The notes: generated from the letters alone by a model not told the origin. DNA of 64,000 bases from Tridacna crocea (GCA_943736015.1 OX031065.1:24566427-24630426); one strand, 5' to 3'. Counted from the stretch's first letter, positions 22,081 to 32,927 are shown. Made by a program: numbers and translations.

Positions 22081-22220
22081 ACCAAAAGACTTGAACACAT
22101 TTTTTTCCTGTTCTCTTTGTAACTGATGCGTCCAGTTCCGTTTACATTGTGTACTCCAGAAACAAAGGGGCATATTAGACTAGTTTAGATAATTTATATG
22201 GCACACATAGTTAACAAAAT

Positions 22221-22450
22221 TTAACCCTACATCGTTTGTCGAGTTTTTCTATGCAAAATTTTGACGACCATGGGTTAGATTGTTTAAAAAAAATGTAGCC
22301 AAAGGAGAAAATACTTATGACCAGTATTTTCTCCTTTTCCAACAACCTTGTATGTCCTTTTAATGACAAATCTCATCATTCGGGATATATTCAGTTTGTC
22401 GTCTGAAAACGCTTTCAATTTGGTACAGACTAAAATATTGTCACCTGATA
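22221..22450. repeat. Palindromic MITE in the DNA transposon, decayed
   Basis: Starts TTAACCC. The palindrome centre is near 22317 (AAATACTTATGACCAGTATTT) and the right end has lost the GGGTTAA. Confidence 0.65.
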
Positions 22451-22971
22451 TATACATGCACTTTACAGATAAATATTTAGCAAGCTCTTTGGCCTGAATC
22501 TTCTCTAAAGACTTTTTAAAAGTTCGTATTACATGTATTTGTGTTTATTTTGATGGTTTTGACAACCGATCTTTAGATGTTCATGTTATGTAGCAGATGC
22601 TAGCTTTGAATGGCCAAAAGATAGGACATCAATATTTTAGGGATGCTGATATGTTTTCTCTTTTGTGTATTTAATACATCCAGACTTTAATATACATGTA
22701 TCAATCTTTATACATTTTTACGGAACACACAATAGAAGGGTTTGTTACAGAGACGTTTTAACATTCTTTGATGTGCTTGAAAAAAAAGATGGATTTGCAC
22801 TTTGGTTCCCATTTGTAGACCAAGATCAGGCTGCAATTATATGCATGCTATTTTCTCTACATTCTCCATGATATAATTTCATGCTAATGTGCGGCAGCAA
22901 AGGAATGACACTGTTTCACTATCTCTTTGCGCCTTCATTTCAAAAATGAGCACGGCATTCCGACAATTTTT

Positions 22972-23175
22972 TTTACCGAAAGACAAAATTTCAGACTGGT
23001 TCAAAATGAAATCATTTGCAGAGGACAAATAAATAAAGACTGTCTTTGCAAGGGTAGAAACTATTGTGAGAAAAGGAAAACACACTGGTTACTAGCATTT
23101 TCTCATTTTTTCCAGTTTCAGAAGTCTGTTTCTTTGGGGGTCGTTAAAACTACGGGTTGTGTGGTAGAGTTTTAA
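22972..23175. repeat. Palindromic MITE in the DNA transposon
   Basis: Left end worn (TTTTTTACCGAAAGAC), right end GGTAGAGTTTTAA. The centre reads CACTGGTTACTAGC, so the hairpin is imperfect. Confidence 0.65.
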
Positions 23176-24715
23176 CAGCATTATAAATAGATCGACAAGT
23201 TTATACATGTATTTTACGTGATTCAGTCTACTATAAACCTAATAGTTTTTGCTAACATTAAAGATCAAGATAAGACTTCAAAGAAAGATATATACTTTTA
23301 CTTTGCAAACTGTTTTAGAAAGAAAGGAATAGTTTGATCCTGTTTTCTAGTATACCTACTATACGCTAAGAGTTCTTGCTGAAACTGATCTTAAGAATTT
23401 TAAACTGCACCAGTAAAACAATCTGTATAATAAATACATGTAGTCCTTGACAAAGCATTTAAAACTAGAGCTGTCACTGAATGTGACTTAATACCCCACC
23501 AGCACTTTGACAGAAACAGGCAATTGCTAGTATTTTGTACACAGACTGACACTTTGGCAAAAGTGGGTCTGATGCGTATCATCACAAAATTAGGGATCTA
23601 TACAGCCCATATCGTCATAGAAGTGGCTCAATAATCCTGAGGTAGAATAGTCATTGAACATGCTAAAAATTCACAAAAAAAAAAAACCCGAAAGGTCGAC
23701 GCAGTTAATTTTCCACACTTCGTGCAGGTTGGTCTTCGTCGATTCTCCTTGTAGATGCATCAAACAACCTTTTACCAGCGAGCAACTTCTGTTTTTAGGT
23801 AGATCTACGTTTATTACCAGTAATTTTTTCTGGATCTAATACAAGCGTCACACACGACAGAAAAAAAAAATCTACACGCAGTGAATACGGTCCCAAATAT
23901 GGTATGAGGACGTAATATTAATCCGCCATTCACGAAGACAAGAGTTACTACCATCCGCGCTGATTGATTTTCTCATCTGCCGTTTTCAAATAAAATGTCA
24001 ATAACTGCAAATCTTGTTGAAAGTTGTAGGTATATAATAAAAGGAATATTGCGTTGTAGTAACTTTCACGGTGCTTGTATTTACTTCTCTCAGCGTAAGA
24101 AAATTTTGACATCGCGCGACATCAAATTTTCTTATGCTGCACGAATTAATTACAAACACAAAGAAAGTCACTACAACATAATATTCCGTATGTATTCCTT
24201 TATATCACGTAAATAGTAATTGCTGTTTGGTAGTTTCTTTATTGAATATGATTTAAATCATTCCGAATGACGAATATGTCATATGAATATGCTCATTGTT
24301 TTTAACATCACATTCAGTAACAACGAATATGTTGTTTGTGTGTTACTTTTCTGTCCCGTTTTTTTTTTCCCTAATGCATAGCAAACTGCTAAGTAATCAG
24401 GTAGGTAAACAGCGTCTCGTTGTCGTTTAATCCTTTGATTAAACCAAGGAACAAACTCAAGAAAAACATGTAGAGATGTGATTTTACATTGACGTTTCAC
24501 ACCCACTGACAAAAATGTACGCAATTTACTGCGTTTTAGAATTGACGTCGCTGACGTGACGTTCGTAAACAAAACGCACTGTGGAGGGTGCCTGTATTTA
24601 AACGTGCATATCTCCGAAACTACACATCATATCAATGAAAAATTATAAACACATCAGACAGAAATGAATTCCCTTTAATAAAATGCAAAAAAACAAAAAT
24701 CGAAAATTTTGGCCA
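23176..24715. other. Interior of the DNA transposon, nothing recognised
   Basis: No convincing ORF or known domain on either strand. The last 250 bases before the right TIR are AT-rich, with a block near 24500-24600 containing several ACGT-type steps (GACGTCGCTGACGTGACG). Confidence 0.35.
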
Positions 24716-24750
24716 TAAGGCACCTTTTCCCAGATCCGCGCTCATATATA

Positions 24751-25431
24751 GTTAATATCCAAAGTAAACCGCCCTTGTCAAACCAATCCGTCTAATGTTT
24801 CCATAGTGTGCAAATCGGGTTTTTTTTTATATCACGAGTTTTGAATAAAACCAGGTTTTTCTTTGACCATAAGCATGTCCATATGCTTCCAAAGTTAATC
24901 CCCACCCTCGGAGTAAAAAAAGTGTGTAAAAGACTAAGTCAAGGAATTCATTTCCCTTTAGAAGATTTCCTTCGTTATCAAGCATTCTTGTCAAATGATG
25001 TAAATCCAGATTAACAAGTCAGACTTGTCTATTCCTTATTCAAAGTCTAAACGGTTTCTCCACAGGAATTGTGAGAACGCCTGTCCATGATAAGATGCCT
25101 TGCAAGGTTTATCTTATCACCCATGGCTTCGCTAGAGTCTTTTGTCTGTCGTGCTTTGACCAGCAAAGACTACAGAAAGATGGTTGACCTTCACCAACAT
25201 ATAGAGTGCGTATCCAAGAACTTTTCAAGAAAGAGGTTGACATAATTTCAGGCAGAGAAAAGCAACTTTTACTTGCCAGACAATCCAAAAGAACACAAAA
25301 AGGGCCATGGGCTCTGTATCTTCAGATGTCACTCCTGCTGCTGTTGTTCCCAGGGAAGCTGTTTGGTCCCGAGCAGGATGGAAAACAATATCCGCAGATA
25401 TCAAACTTCTTGTCTGTGTGACCAGGGTTTT
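24751..25431. other. Flank between DNA transposon and Gypsy element, unassigned
   Basis: Short + strand frames (24808-25014, 25206-25421) show no family I can name. No repeat boundary was found. Confidence 0.3.
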
Positions 25432-25697
25432 ATATTTTAATCACGTATTTCCATTTGCATATATGACTGTATTTTTCTTGTGTAAATGTATACTTGTGAG
25501 TAGTTTTTAGTATACAAATGTATTCAAGTTGTCTTTCCGGTGAATTTTCTTCACCGCTCTTTTCATTCTCGCTCTTTTATTTGCGCCCTTCACTAACCAT
25601 ATTCACCTTGACTTAGTCTGATCTTTCATCATTTCATGGAACAAATCGATATAGAGAAAGAACCAGTAATTCATTCATCTTTAAACCCCGGTCGACA
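25432..25697 (+). repeat. 5' LTR of the decayed Gypsy element, internally deleted
   Basis: Aligns to the 3' LTR through 'ATATATGACTGTATTT', 'TTCAAGTTGTCTTT', 'CCGCTCTTTTCATTC', 'GTCTGATCTTTCATCATTTC' and the terminal GGTCGACA. It lacks about 240 bp present in the 3' LTR at 31996-32239. Confidence 0.7.
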
Positions 25698-25698
25698 A

Positions 25699-25773
25699 TG
25701 TCTCCCCGACAGGAAATCGGACCCCGGTCTCCCGCATGACAGGCGGGGATATTTACCACTATACCCATTGAGG
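25699..25773 (-). promoter_or_regulatory. Extended tRNA-Asp primer-binding site (whole tRNA complement)
   Basis: One base after the LTR terminal CA, the + strand reads TGTCTCCCCGACAGG..., the complement of a tRNA-Asp 3' end including CCA with one change. Homology does not stop at ~18 nt but runs on through the T-arm, an anticodon arm with GTC, and the D-arm to 25773. On the - strand this is a near-complete tRNA-Asp sequence whose acceptor stem no longer pairs well. Confidence 0.65.
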
Positions 25774-25805
25774 TTCAACACTATTTCAGAGAGTGGAACA
25801 GACTT

Positions 25806-26266
25806 GTGCTTTCAAACCAAACTTTGTTTAGAACCGCTACTGTAGATGGACAGTCAGTGCAACAGCTGGTGCTGCCTGAAGCACACCTCTCAACGGCTTT
25901 AAAGGCATTTATCATGAGGCAGGGCACTAGGAATGTAAATGTCTGTTTACGGGTGGGTCGACAAATGTCAGCGATATATCATGTGCGATCCTTCGCTAAA
26001 CTTGTGCCCATCCGCACCACTTGCCCCATGGAGCTTGTGTGTATGGATTCCTTTCCCTAGAACTTAGCACAGGTAGTATTGAAAATATCCTTGTGATTAC
26101 GGACCATTTCATCTATTTTGCCAAGTCAATTCCGCGCAATTCCACCGCAAAGGCCCTTTATAATGGTTTCATTTAGTATAACGGCTTTCTTGAACGCTTA
26201 CAGAGTGACCAGGGTGGTAATTTTGAGTACTGTTATAAAGGAACTCTGGAAAGTTACAGGAATAAG
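25806..26266 (+). pseudogene. Gypsy integrase fragment
   Basis: The first part reads TATVDGQSVQQLVLPEAHLS, the standard linker before the Gypsy integrase zinc-binding domain, then LVPIRTTCPMELVCMDSF. Later frames give DHFIYFAKSIP and LERLQSDQGGNFEY, the second catalytic Asp region. At least three frameshifts are present. It stops where the LINE's AATG tail begins, shortly after KVTGI, before the catalytic Glu. Confidence 0.8.
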
Positions 26267-26373
26267 AATGAATGAATGAATGAATGAATGTTGTTTTATG
26301 GCGCATCGACAACTTTGGTCATTTAGCGTGCATATCTATGTTAAAAGATAATAAACGTGGAGTTGTTTAAACT

Positions 26374-27005
26374 GAATAAAGTTTGAATGACAATAAAAGA
26401 ATTGAATTAAGAAAATTTAATGCATAAAGGGCATCATCGAGTTACAGGGCAATCCCTATATACTCAGATGTTTTAAATGATAAGAATTGAATTAAGAAGA
26501 ATGCATAAAGGGCATTATCGAGTTACAGGGCAATCCCTATATATTCAAAAGTTTTAAATGATAAGTTTTAAGAATGTGATAAAAAGGTTTAAACTCAATG
26601 CTGGTTTGATAAAAAGAAGTTTTTTTTTTTAAATGAAAAAGAAATATGTGTCATTTATAATGTGCATAAAATATGATATTGAGTGGCTGGGCATTCCCTG
26701 CCTACTCAACTGTTTTAGATATCGAGTTGCAAGGGCAATCCCTATATACTCAAAAGTTTTAAATGATAAGAACTGAACTAAGAAGTATGCATAAAGGGCA
26801 TTATCGAGTTACAGGGCAATCCCTATATACCCAAAAGTTTTAAATGATAAGATTTAAGATTGTGATAAAAAAGTTTGAAGTCAGTGTTGGATTGATAAAA
26901 AAAAAGTTTTTTAAATGAAAAAGAAATATGTGTCATTTATAATGTGCATAAAATATGATATTGAGTGGCTGGGCATTTCCTGCCAACTCAACAGTTTTAG
27001 ATTAA
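26374..27005. repeat. Direct duplication in the LINE 2 3' UTR
   Basis: Two ~310-bp blocks share AAAGGGCATTATCGAGTTAC, CAGGGCAATCCCTATATA, AAAGAAATATGTGTCATTTA and TTGAGTGGCTGGGCATT in the same order. Within each, the CGAGTTACAGGGCAATCCC segment is itself repeated every ~90 bp. Confidence 0.75.
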
Positions 27006-27225
27006 AAGGCAAGACTGATAATATTGTTTTTCCTTGGAAATGAGGTTAAAAATGGTAAAGATTGGAGCCTCCAATGGGATCAAATACTCCCATTAAAGAG
27101 GTCCTGTCTCCAATGAGATAAGATGTCTCCAAGAGAGCCAATCCTCCCATTAAGGAGATGCACAGTGAATATTAATGAAGTAAAGAATGTTGTAAAAAGA
27201 TGGCTAAGAAACTCGAGAGTAAATA

Positions 27226-28215
27226 TTACAGTTTATTGTAAATGCCAATCTCCTTTATGAAAGCGATAATAGATTCAATGCTGACAGAATCAAAAAGATT
27301 TTTCAAACTATCTACGTTGAAATATTTTGAACGGACTGGCTGAAAGTCAATGCAATCTAGTAGGATATGTTTTACAGAAAAGGTTGCATTGCATGGTATA
27401 CATTCAGGGGCATCATCTCTTGTCAAGAGCCAGGAATGTGTGATGCGTGAATGGCCAATTCGAAGTCGTGCAATTATCACTTCTTCTCGACGAACGGATC
27501 TGTAAACGGGATACCATTCACCAAGGGATGGTTTAACTGAATGCAGTCTATTGAAAATATTAGCATCCCACTGGGATTGCCAAGAAGATTGGATATGTGA
27601 TAAAACGGAGGATTTAAAATCAGTGTGTGGAACTTTAAAATCTGAAATGGGAAGGTTAAGTGCAGATTTGGCAGACCTATCGGCATTTTCATCGCCTTTG
27701 ATGCCTACATGACTTGGAAGCCAGCAGAACACCAATCTATTCTTAGAAGAAATTTGCGAGATCCTTTCAAGTAAACTGCAGATTAAAGGTTTCTCAAGTC
27801 GTTGATTTGAAAGGGTCTGTAATGTTGACAAAGAGTCTGAAAAGATAATAAAACGGTTGGAATTAGAACTTTCAACAAGGTTAAGGGCAAGATCTACTGC
27901 TTTAATTTCAGCAGAGAAGATAGAGGAGTTGTTTGGAAGGCGGCATTTTAAGCTCCTTTGTCCATAAACAGCGGCAGCTGCAACGGAATTGCCTTCTTTA
28001 GATCCATCTGTATAGATGGGTTTGAAGGAAAAATAATGCTCCTTTATCTCGTTGTATCTAGCATGAAATACAGTTCTATCTGTGACAGACTTTTTGTCAG
28101 ATGCAAGGTCAAATCTGAATTCTGCACTGTTTAGTGTCCATGGAGGGATTTCAGAGATTTTATAGTCGGCAATAGACTTGGTGTCTATGCCAAGGTTATC
28201 TACAATGGGCTCCAT
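27226..28215 (-). CDS. LINE 2 RNase H and C-terminal segment (329 codons open)
   Basis: RNase H removes LINE RNA from the RNA-DNA hybrid. All four carboxylates are in place: Asp70 (IYTDGSK), Glu103 (IFSAEIKAVDLAL), Asp127 (IIFSDSLSTL) and Asp179 (GDENADRSAK), with the WLPSHVGIKG motif between the last two. The C-terminal part has CIPCNATFSVKHILLDC, a Cys/His cluster typical of these LINEs. It is the longest uninterrupted frame of this element and would be expressed only as part of a longer ORF2. The first Met is not a true start. Confidence 0.85.
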   Translation of the reverse strand: MEPIVDNLGIDTKSIADYKISEIPPWTLNSAEFRFDLASDKKSVTDRTVFHARYNEIKEHYFSFKPIYTDGSKEGNSVAAAAVYGQRSLKCRLPNNSSIFSAEIKAVDLALNLVESSNSNRFIIFSDSLSTLQTLSNQRLEKPLICSLLERISQISSKNRLVFCWLPSHVGIKGDENADRSAKSALNLPISDFKVPHTDFKSSVLSHIQSSWQSQWDANIFNRLHSVKPSLGEWYPVYRSVRREEVIIARLRIGHSRITHSWLLTRDDAPECIPCNATFSVKHILLDCIDFQPVRSKYFNVDSLKNLFDSVSIESIIAFIKEIGIYNKL

Positions 28216-28534
28216 GCGGATACCAAATGGAGGAATAACATTTTAACATTTGGTTTCCTTTCAAAAAGACATTTATATTCAGGTTTAAAGACAACGTTAT
28301 GAGTTGGATTGAAACGATTCGACTTAAGTTTTAAAATATATTGAAGAGAGAGTTTTTCTCTCCTGTAAGAAAGAGAAGGTTCATTAGCCTCGACATAAAG
28401 ACTATTGACGGGAGAAGTTCTGAAAGCTCCAAGTACAAGACGTAGACCTTCGTGATGTATAGAATCAAGAATTTTCAGATAGGATTTACGGGCCGATCCG
28501 TATACAACAGATCCATAGTCCAACTTGGAGCGAA

Positions 28535-30293
28535 CTAAAGACCGATAAAGCCGCAAGAGGACTTTACGGTCTGCTCCCCATTCAGAATGAGCCACAACCT
28601 TAAGAAGATTAAGAGCCTTCTTGCACTTCTTTTTAAGTGCAGTGATGTGAGGAAGGAAGGAAAGCTTTCTGTCAAAGATGACTCCAAGAAATTTAAACTC
28701 AGAAACGACTTCAATTTTAGTTTAGTCCAGATAAAGTTCAGGATCTGGATGAACACCTCGTAGATTACAGAGGTGCATGCACTTAGTTTTGGACTTTGAA
28801 AATTTGAAGCCATTTTCATCAGACCATGTTTGCAATTTGTTGAGACATTGCTGAAGTTGTCTCTCAATAATATTCATATTTCGAGATCTGATGCATATAA
28901 CGAAGTCATCAACACAGAGGGAACAGTCTACACCAGGACAGATAGCTTTAACTATACTGTTTATTTTTACACTGAAAAGTGTAACAGAGAGAATACATCC
29001 TTGGGGTACACCCATTTCCTGTTCCCGAGACAGTATTACCAACTCGGACGCGGAAAAGACGTTCATCCAAGAAGGCTGAAATAAAAAGAGGAAGACGGCC
29101 TCGAGGACCAAAGTCATGCAAGTCTTTAAGAATTCCGTATTTCCAGGTTGTATCGTAAGCGCTTTCAAGGTAAAAAAAGACAGATACTACATGCTGTCTA
29201 TTAATAAAGGCTTCTCTGACAAAGGTTTCAAAGCGGACAAGATGATCTATTGTGCCACGCTGGGGACGAAATCCACTCTGTACATCAACAATGAGGTGTT
29301 TTTTTTTTTTTCTAAAAACCAGACAAGCCTGTCGCTGACCATACGTTCTAGGGTCTTGCAGAGACAACTAGTAAGGGCTATTGGCCGATAGTTGGCCGGG
29401 TCACTACCATCTTTGCCAGGTTTTGGGATAGGAATGACTAGTGCCTCCCGCCAGGATGCAGGAAAATCACCTGACTGCCAGATATCATTAAAAATATCAA
29501 GTAAAAGTGAGAGGGAAGTAAAAGGTAAGTGTTTTAAAACCTGGTAATGAACTTTATCTGGGCCAGGAGAAGAATCGTGAGCTTTTTTCAGAGCAGATTT
29601 CAATTCTTTAAAAGTGAAGAGTTTATTACAATGCTCTGAATTCGAAGACTTGAAATTAAGCTTTTTCTTTTCTTCTCTAGCTTTATTCCTCTGAAACTTT
29701 TCTGAATAGTTTGCAGAGGAAGACTTTTTGCAAAAGGTGTCAGCAAGAGAATCAGCTATATCCTGGGGAGATTCCAACGAAGTATTGTTAACTTCAAGGT
29801 GACTAAGAGGGGACTGGTCTTTGCCATTGATCTTTCTGATCATGTCCCAGGTTTTTTTAGTAGTAGTTCTACTATTTAATTTAGAGACATACTGTCTCCA
29901 AGCCTTACGCTTACTTTCTCTAATGGTACGACGGGCTTTTGCCCTGGAAATACGGAATAAGTTGAGATTTTCTTTGGTAGGCCTGAGGTTAAATTTTCTA
30001 AGGGCCTGTTTTCTGTCTTTGACAGCCTGTTTACAATCATCATTGTACCAAGGCTTGTCAGGACGTTTTGGGTTTGTCGAGGTCTGAGGGACGGGCTGTT
30101 TAGCTGCATCAATTAATAGGTAAGTGAAAAGTTTTGCAGGATCATCGCAATTTCCAAATTTATCATATGTAATGGTCTGCTCACATAGGGTTTCAAATTT
30201 ATTCCAATTGGCTTTGGAAAGCTTCCATTTCTGCGGTCGTACACTGCTGGACGGTTGTGTAGATGAAAAGATTGCGGAAGTGATCACTTCCAC
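28535..30293 (-). pseudogene. LINE 2 reverse transcriptase, in several frames
   Basis: 29247-30293 gives the linker and RT start (KPWYNDDCKQA, SSPGPDKVHYQVL, FPASWREALVIPIPKPGKDG then DPANYRPIALTS). A frameshift at the T-run near 29300 moves to SGFRPQRGTIDHLVRFETFV and FFYLESAYD (28948-29367). Another leads to MGVPQGCILSVTLFSVKIN and the catalytic LCVDDF box (28722-29168, the usual Tyr is Cys). A further one leads into 28200-28595 (RSLVRSKLDYGSVVYGSA, thumb). The usual first catalytic F-x-D reads FYLE here. Confidence 0.85.
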
Positions 30294-30810
30294 ACAAATC
30301 CTCAGTCACTTTCCAAGTAAAATTGGGAAGTAAGACTGGGCTGCATAATGTTAAATCAATGGAAGAGTAAGATCCAGTTGCCGGATGCAAGTAGGTTTTG
30401 GACTTGTTATCATTCATGAAAGACAAAGAGTTGATCGAAATGAAGTTCTCCACCTGTAGACCTCTCTGGTTGCTGTCATTGCAACCCCACATAACATTGT
30501 GACCATTAAAGTCCCAAGCAAGAATATAGGGGGATGGCAATTGTGAAATGAGATCATTCAGATTGGTCTCATTGATAGGTGTGCTTGGGGGGAGATATAA
30601 AGAACACAGTGTAACAGCACTGTGTAAAGATAACTTGACAGCAACAGCTTGCAAGTTTGTATTTAAAGAGATAACTTTGTGAGGAATGTTGTTGTTTACA
30701 ATAATGGAAACACCACCTCTGGCTTTTTCGCCTTCGGTAAAGATCTTGTTGTAAATAGAATGATATTTGATAGAGATATCATCCTCCCGTTTAAGGAAGG
30801 TTTCTTGCAA
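30199..30810 (-). pseudogene. LINE 2 endonuclease
   Basis: The frame continues upstream of the first Met with LSLLINDNKPVAVCLQETFL, the conserved endonuclease start 'P.i..lQETfl' with its catalytic Glu. Further along it has GGVSIIVNNNIPH, LYLPPS, the DFNGHNVMWG segment (catalytic DxN), and SSIDLTLCSP with SDHF near the end. Only about 15 residues of the domain's N-terminus seem to be missing. It overlaps the next frame at 30199-30293, so a frameshift separates endonuclease from RT. Confidence 0.85.
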
Positions 30811-30861
30811 ACAAACAGCAACTGGTTTGTTATCATTGATTAAAAGCGAAAGTCATAATAT

Positions 30862-31390
30862 GTTGTTCTTGAGATGCCCAACACTGATATTTCCGTCTAC
30901 AGACTCACACGACGAGACCGAGTAGGTCCGGCACGATTTCTTCATAGGAACATGCTACTTCGTATAACTGTGTCCCCAGTGAAAAGCTTGGAGATATCCT
31001 CCAAGATGCCAACGGAAGCAGCTCATTTCCACTGCCTCAACTGATACATCTCAATTGGAATCGGAATCACACACGAATATATCAAGGTATATCATACCAG
31101 AGAGAAGGTATTCATCAGGTTTTTCAGCAGGTCGAAACTATGACTCAGTATAGCATGCTGCTTCCCAAACCACATCCATTTCACTTCCAGGGACTGATTT
31201 AAGACAGCCACATCCAGAGCAACAGCCGAGAACCAGCAATTCTTTTGACAATTCGTTAAATCCGGATCCGGATCAGCCATCTAATACCAGTCCACGATCA
31301 CCTCGTCCCATTCAAAATCGTAGACCACCAGATAGATATGGAGAATGGGCGCAACTTATCAATTACAGGACCAGGAAGATTTTGGGTAGA
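30862..31390 (+). pseudogene. C-terminal tail of the Gypsy Pol polyprotein
   Basis: Begins VVLEMPNTDISVYRLTRRD, the strand-rich end of the integrase C-terminal domain ('Y.VV...P..PVY.V...'), then GPARFLHRNMLL, a stop, and later PRPIQNRRPPDRYGEWAQL, the proline/arginine-rich Pol terminus. The ~500 bp that should lie between this and KVTGI at 26260 (catalytic Glu to C-terminal domain) are absent on both sides of the LINE. Confidence 0.75.
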
Positions 31391-31813
31391 TTTTTTTTCC
31401 TCGTCTTTTTTTTGGGGGGGGGGGCGTCTCGAGAATTGTTCTTCACACGGTTCTGCTTTCTGTGTCTAGGGTCGGTTTTTTTCCTTGCATTTCACAGGTT
31501 TATGTTTTAGTGTTCTTCTTGTTTTCCATCTCATACATGTATATTTGTTTCAAGGATGGAACATTTTCAGGATTTCCCAAATCTGAAAGATAACAAGATT
31601 TTGGGAGAAAAACACATTTTTTTAAGCATTAAATTGTAATTCCAGGTTTTTTAACCCAATGTGAAGGAAAAGGACGTTGGCCATGGGTCATAAAGGTATC
31701 TATCTTGATTTTTGCCAAAGTAAACTTTCTGAACACTAATACTTTTTCTTTCTTCGCAGATAACCTTTGAAATGACAAGAGCCATTTTCATCGCGTAGGG
31801 GGGGGGGGGATTA
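31391..31813 (+). other. Region between Pol and 3' LTR, ending in a polypurine tract
   Basis: No ORF. A G-run at 31414-31423 and a G12 tract at 31798-31809 just before the LTR; the second is in polypurine-tract position. Confidence 0.5.
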
Positions 31814-32333
31814 TGTAACTTTTAACCATGTATTTTCATCTGTATATATGACTGTATTTGTCTTGTCTATATGTACGCTTGTGAGTATTTTTTAGTATGC
31901 GAATGCATTCAAGTTGTCTTTGCCCGTGAAATTTCTTTGCCGCTCTTTTCATTCCCGCTCCTCTACGGTTTCCGCTCTTCACTGACCATATTCACCGCCC
32001 GGCACTCTCTCTACACTTCATCTGTTACAGACACATTTTTTTTTGTACTCCAGAAAATTTTTATCTTTGCAAAAAACCTGAGCCTGCTCTGGTAAGAATA
32101 TTTTATTTGTCATGTGCTTTCTTACCGTTGATACGATAATTTAGTGTATTTTAGCTTTTTTATGTTTCATTGCTAAGACCTCCTTTTGTATTTTGTCTTT
32201 TCAGGTCTTCATCTTACTCTTCAATCTGCTCTTTGCCCTTGACTTTGTCTGATCTTTCATCATTTCATGGAATAAATCGATAATGATATGGAAAAAGAAA
32301 CGGTACTTCATTCATATTTCAACCTGGTCGACA
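31814..32333 (+). repeat. 3' LTR of the decayed Gypsy element (520 bp)
   Basis: TG...CA boundaries: TGTAACTTTTAACC to GGTCGACA, preceded by the polypurine tract. It holds about 240 bp (31996-32239) that the other LTR lacks. Inside that segment is a CTCTG|GTAAGAAT ... TTTTCAG|GTC pair that looks like a small intron. Confidence 0.7.
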
Positions 32334-32927
32334 TCTGGGAAACAGTTTCCTCCCTAATGGCCATGATTTTCTGTGCCATACCCCAAAAATGAAGGTCTTG
32401 CACTCTTTATCTTTCAATTCCTTGCGCTCTTGAACAGGAGAAATAAAATCTACACATACCTGTCAGATGATGAAGCATTTTAAATTGACAGCTGTCCATC
32501 AGATAGCTCCTGGTGAATAGCAATTATCAGATATAAACACCCTTATTTAACAGTATGAAACAGAATGTCTGTCATGCCAAGAGTCCGAGACATATGACCA
32601 ACCTTTTGACGCTTTTAAAGAACTTCCCTTTCGCATCACATTGATAAATTGTTTTAAATCCAGAAAATGTTTCACGATTAAGTTGGGGGAATATAAGAAA
32701 ATAAATAAATATTACTTACTTCATTTAACCTGATCCGAACCTTCAGGTCAGTCTGGTTGTGAAATGAACAATTGTGGCAAACATGGAAATTGTTGAGAAC
32801 AGCATGATTCAAAAGTTATTTCTTATAGGTAAAACACATACTTATTTTGCCATCTGAGAGAAAAAGACAGAGACAGATAGAAAAAACAGAGATAGGGAGA
32901 GGGAGAGAGAGAGAGAGGAGAACCTAC
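32334..32927. other. Intron sequence near METTL24-like exon, with a GA microsatellite
   Basis: No gene or repeat recognised up to 32880. A GA-rich run at about 32878-32917 lies immediately beyond the donor of the exon at 32928-33051. Confidence 0.4.

Larger units (their letters stand above)
20093..24743 (+). mobile_element. 4.65-kb DNA transposon with 28-bp perfect TIRs
   Basis: The left TIR (20093-20120, GAGCGCGGATCTGGGAAA...) is repeated exactly in reverse complement at 24716-24743. Both ends abut ATATAT, so the target duplication is AT-only and its length ambiguous. Inside are a decayed, intron-bearing transposase-like gene on the + strand, a SINE at 21211-21356, and two palindromic MITEs. 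Flanks are otherwise non-repetitive. Confidence 0.8.
26267..30857 (-). mobile_element. LINE with RNase H (I-type), 5'-truncated, inside the Gypsy element
   Basis: Reading the - strand from 30857: endonuclease without its extreme N-terminus, reverse transcriptase, RNase H, a Cys/His segment, a long 3' UTR with an internal duplication, and a 3' tail of (CATT)n at 26267-26290 next to CGCCATAAAACAACATT. ORF1 is missing. An RNase H after RT points to the I/Jockey-related group. At least four frameshifts, one of them in a T-run at about 29299-29311, inactivate it. Confidence 0.85.
25432..32333 (+). mobile_element. Decayed Gypsy LTR retrotransposon with nested LINE
   Basis: Two related LTRs (25432-25697 and 31814-32333) bracket a tRNA-Asp primer site, an integrase fragment (25806-26266), a LINE in the opposite strand (26267 to about 30857), and the C-terminal tail of Pol (30862-31390). 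Gag, protease, reverse transcriptase and RNase H are all missing. No target duplication is visible, and the 5' LTR edge is eroded. Confidence 0.75.

Noticed and set aside
25702-25773. Functional tRNA-Asp gene
   Set aside because: The acceptor stem is mismatched, and the position one base after an LTR end, including the CCA complement, fits a primer-derived sequence better.
31798-31809. G-run as an assembly error
   Set aside because: It sits exactly at polypurine-tract position before the LTR's TG, so a biological origin is adequate, though its length may be imprecise.
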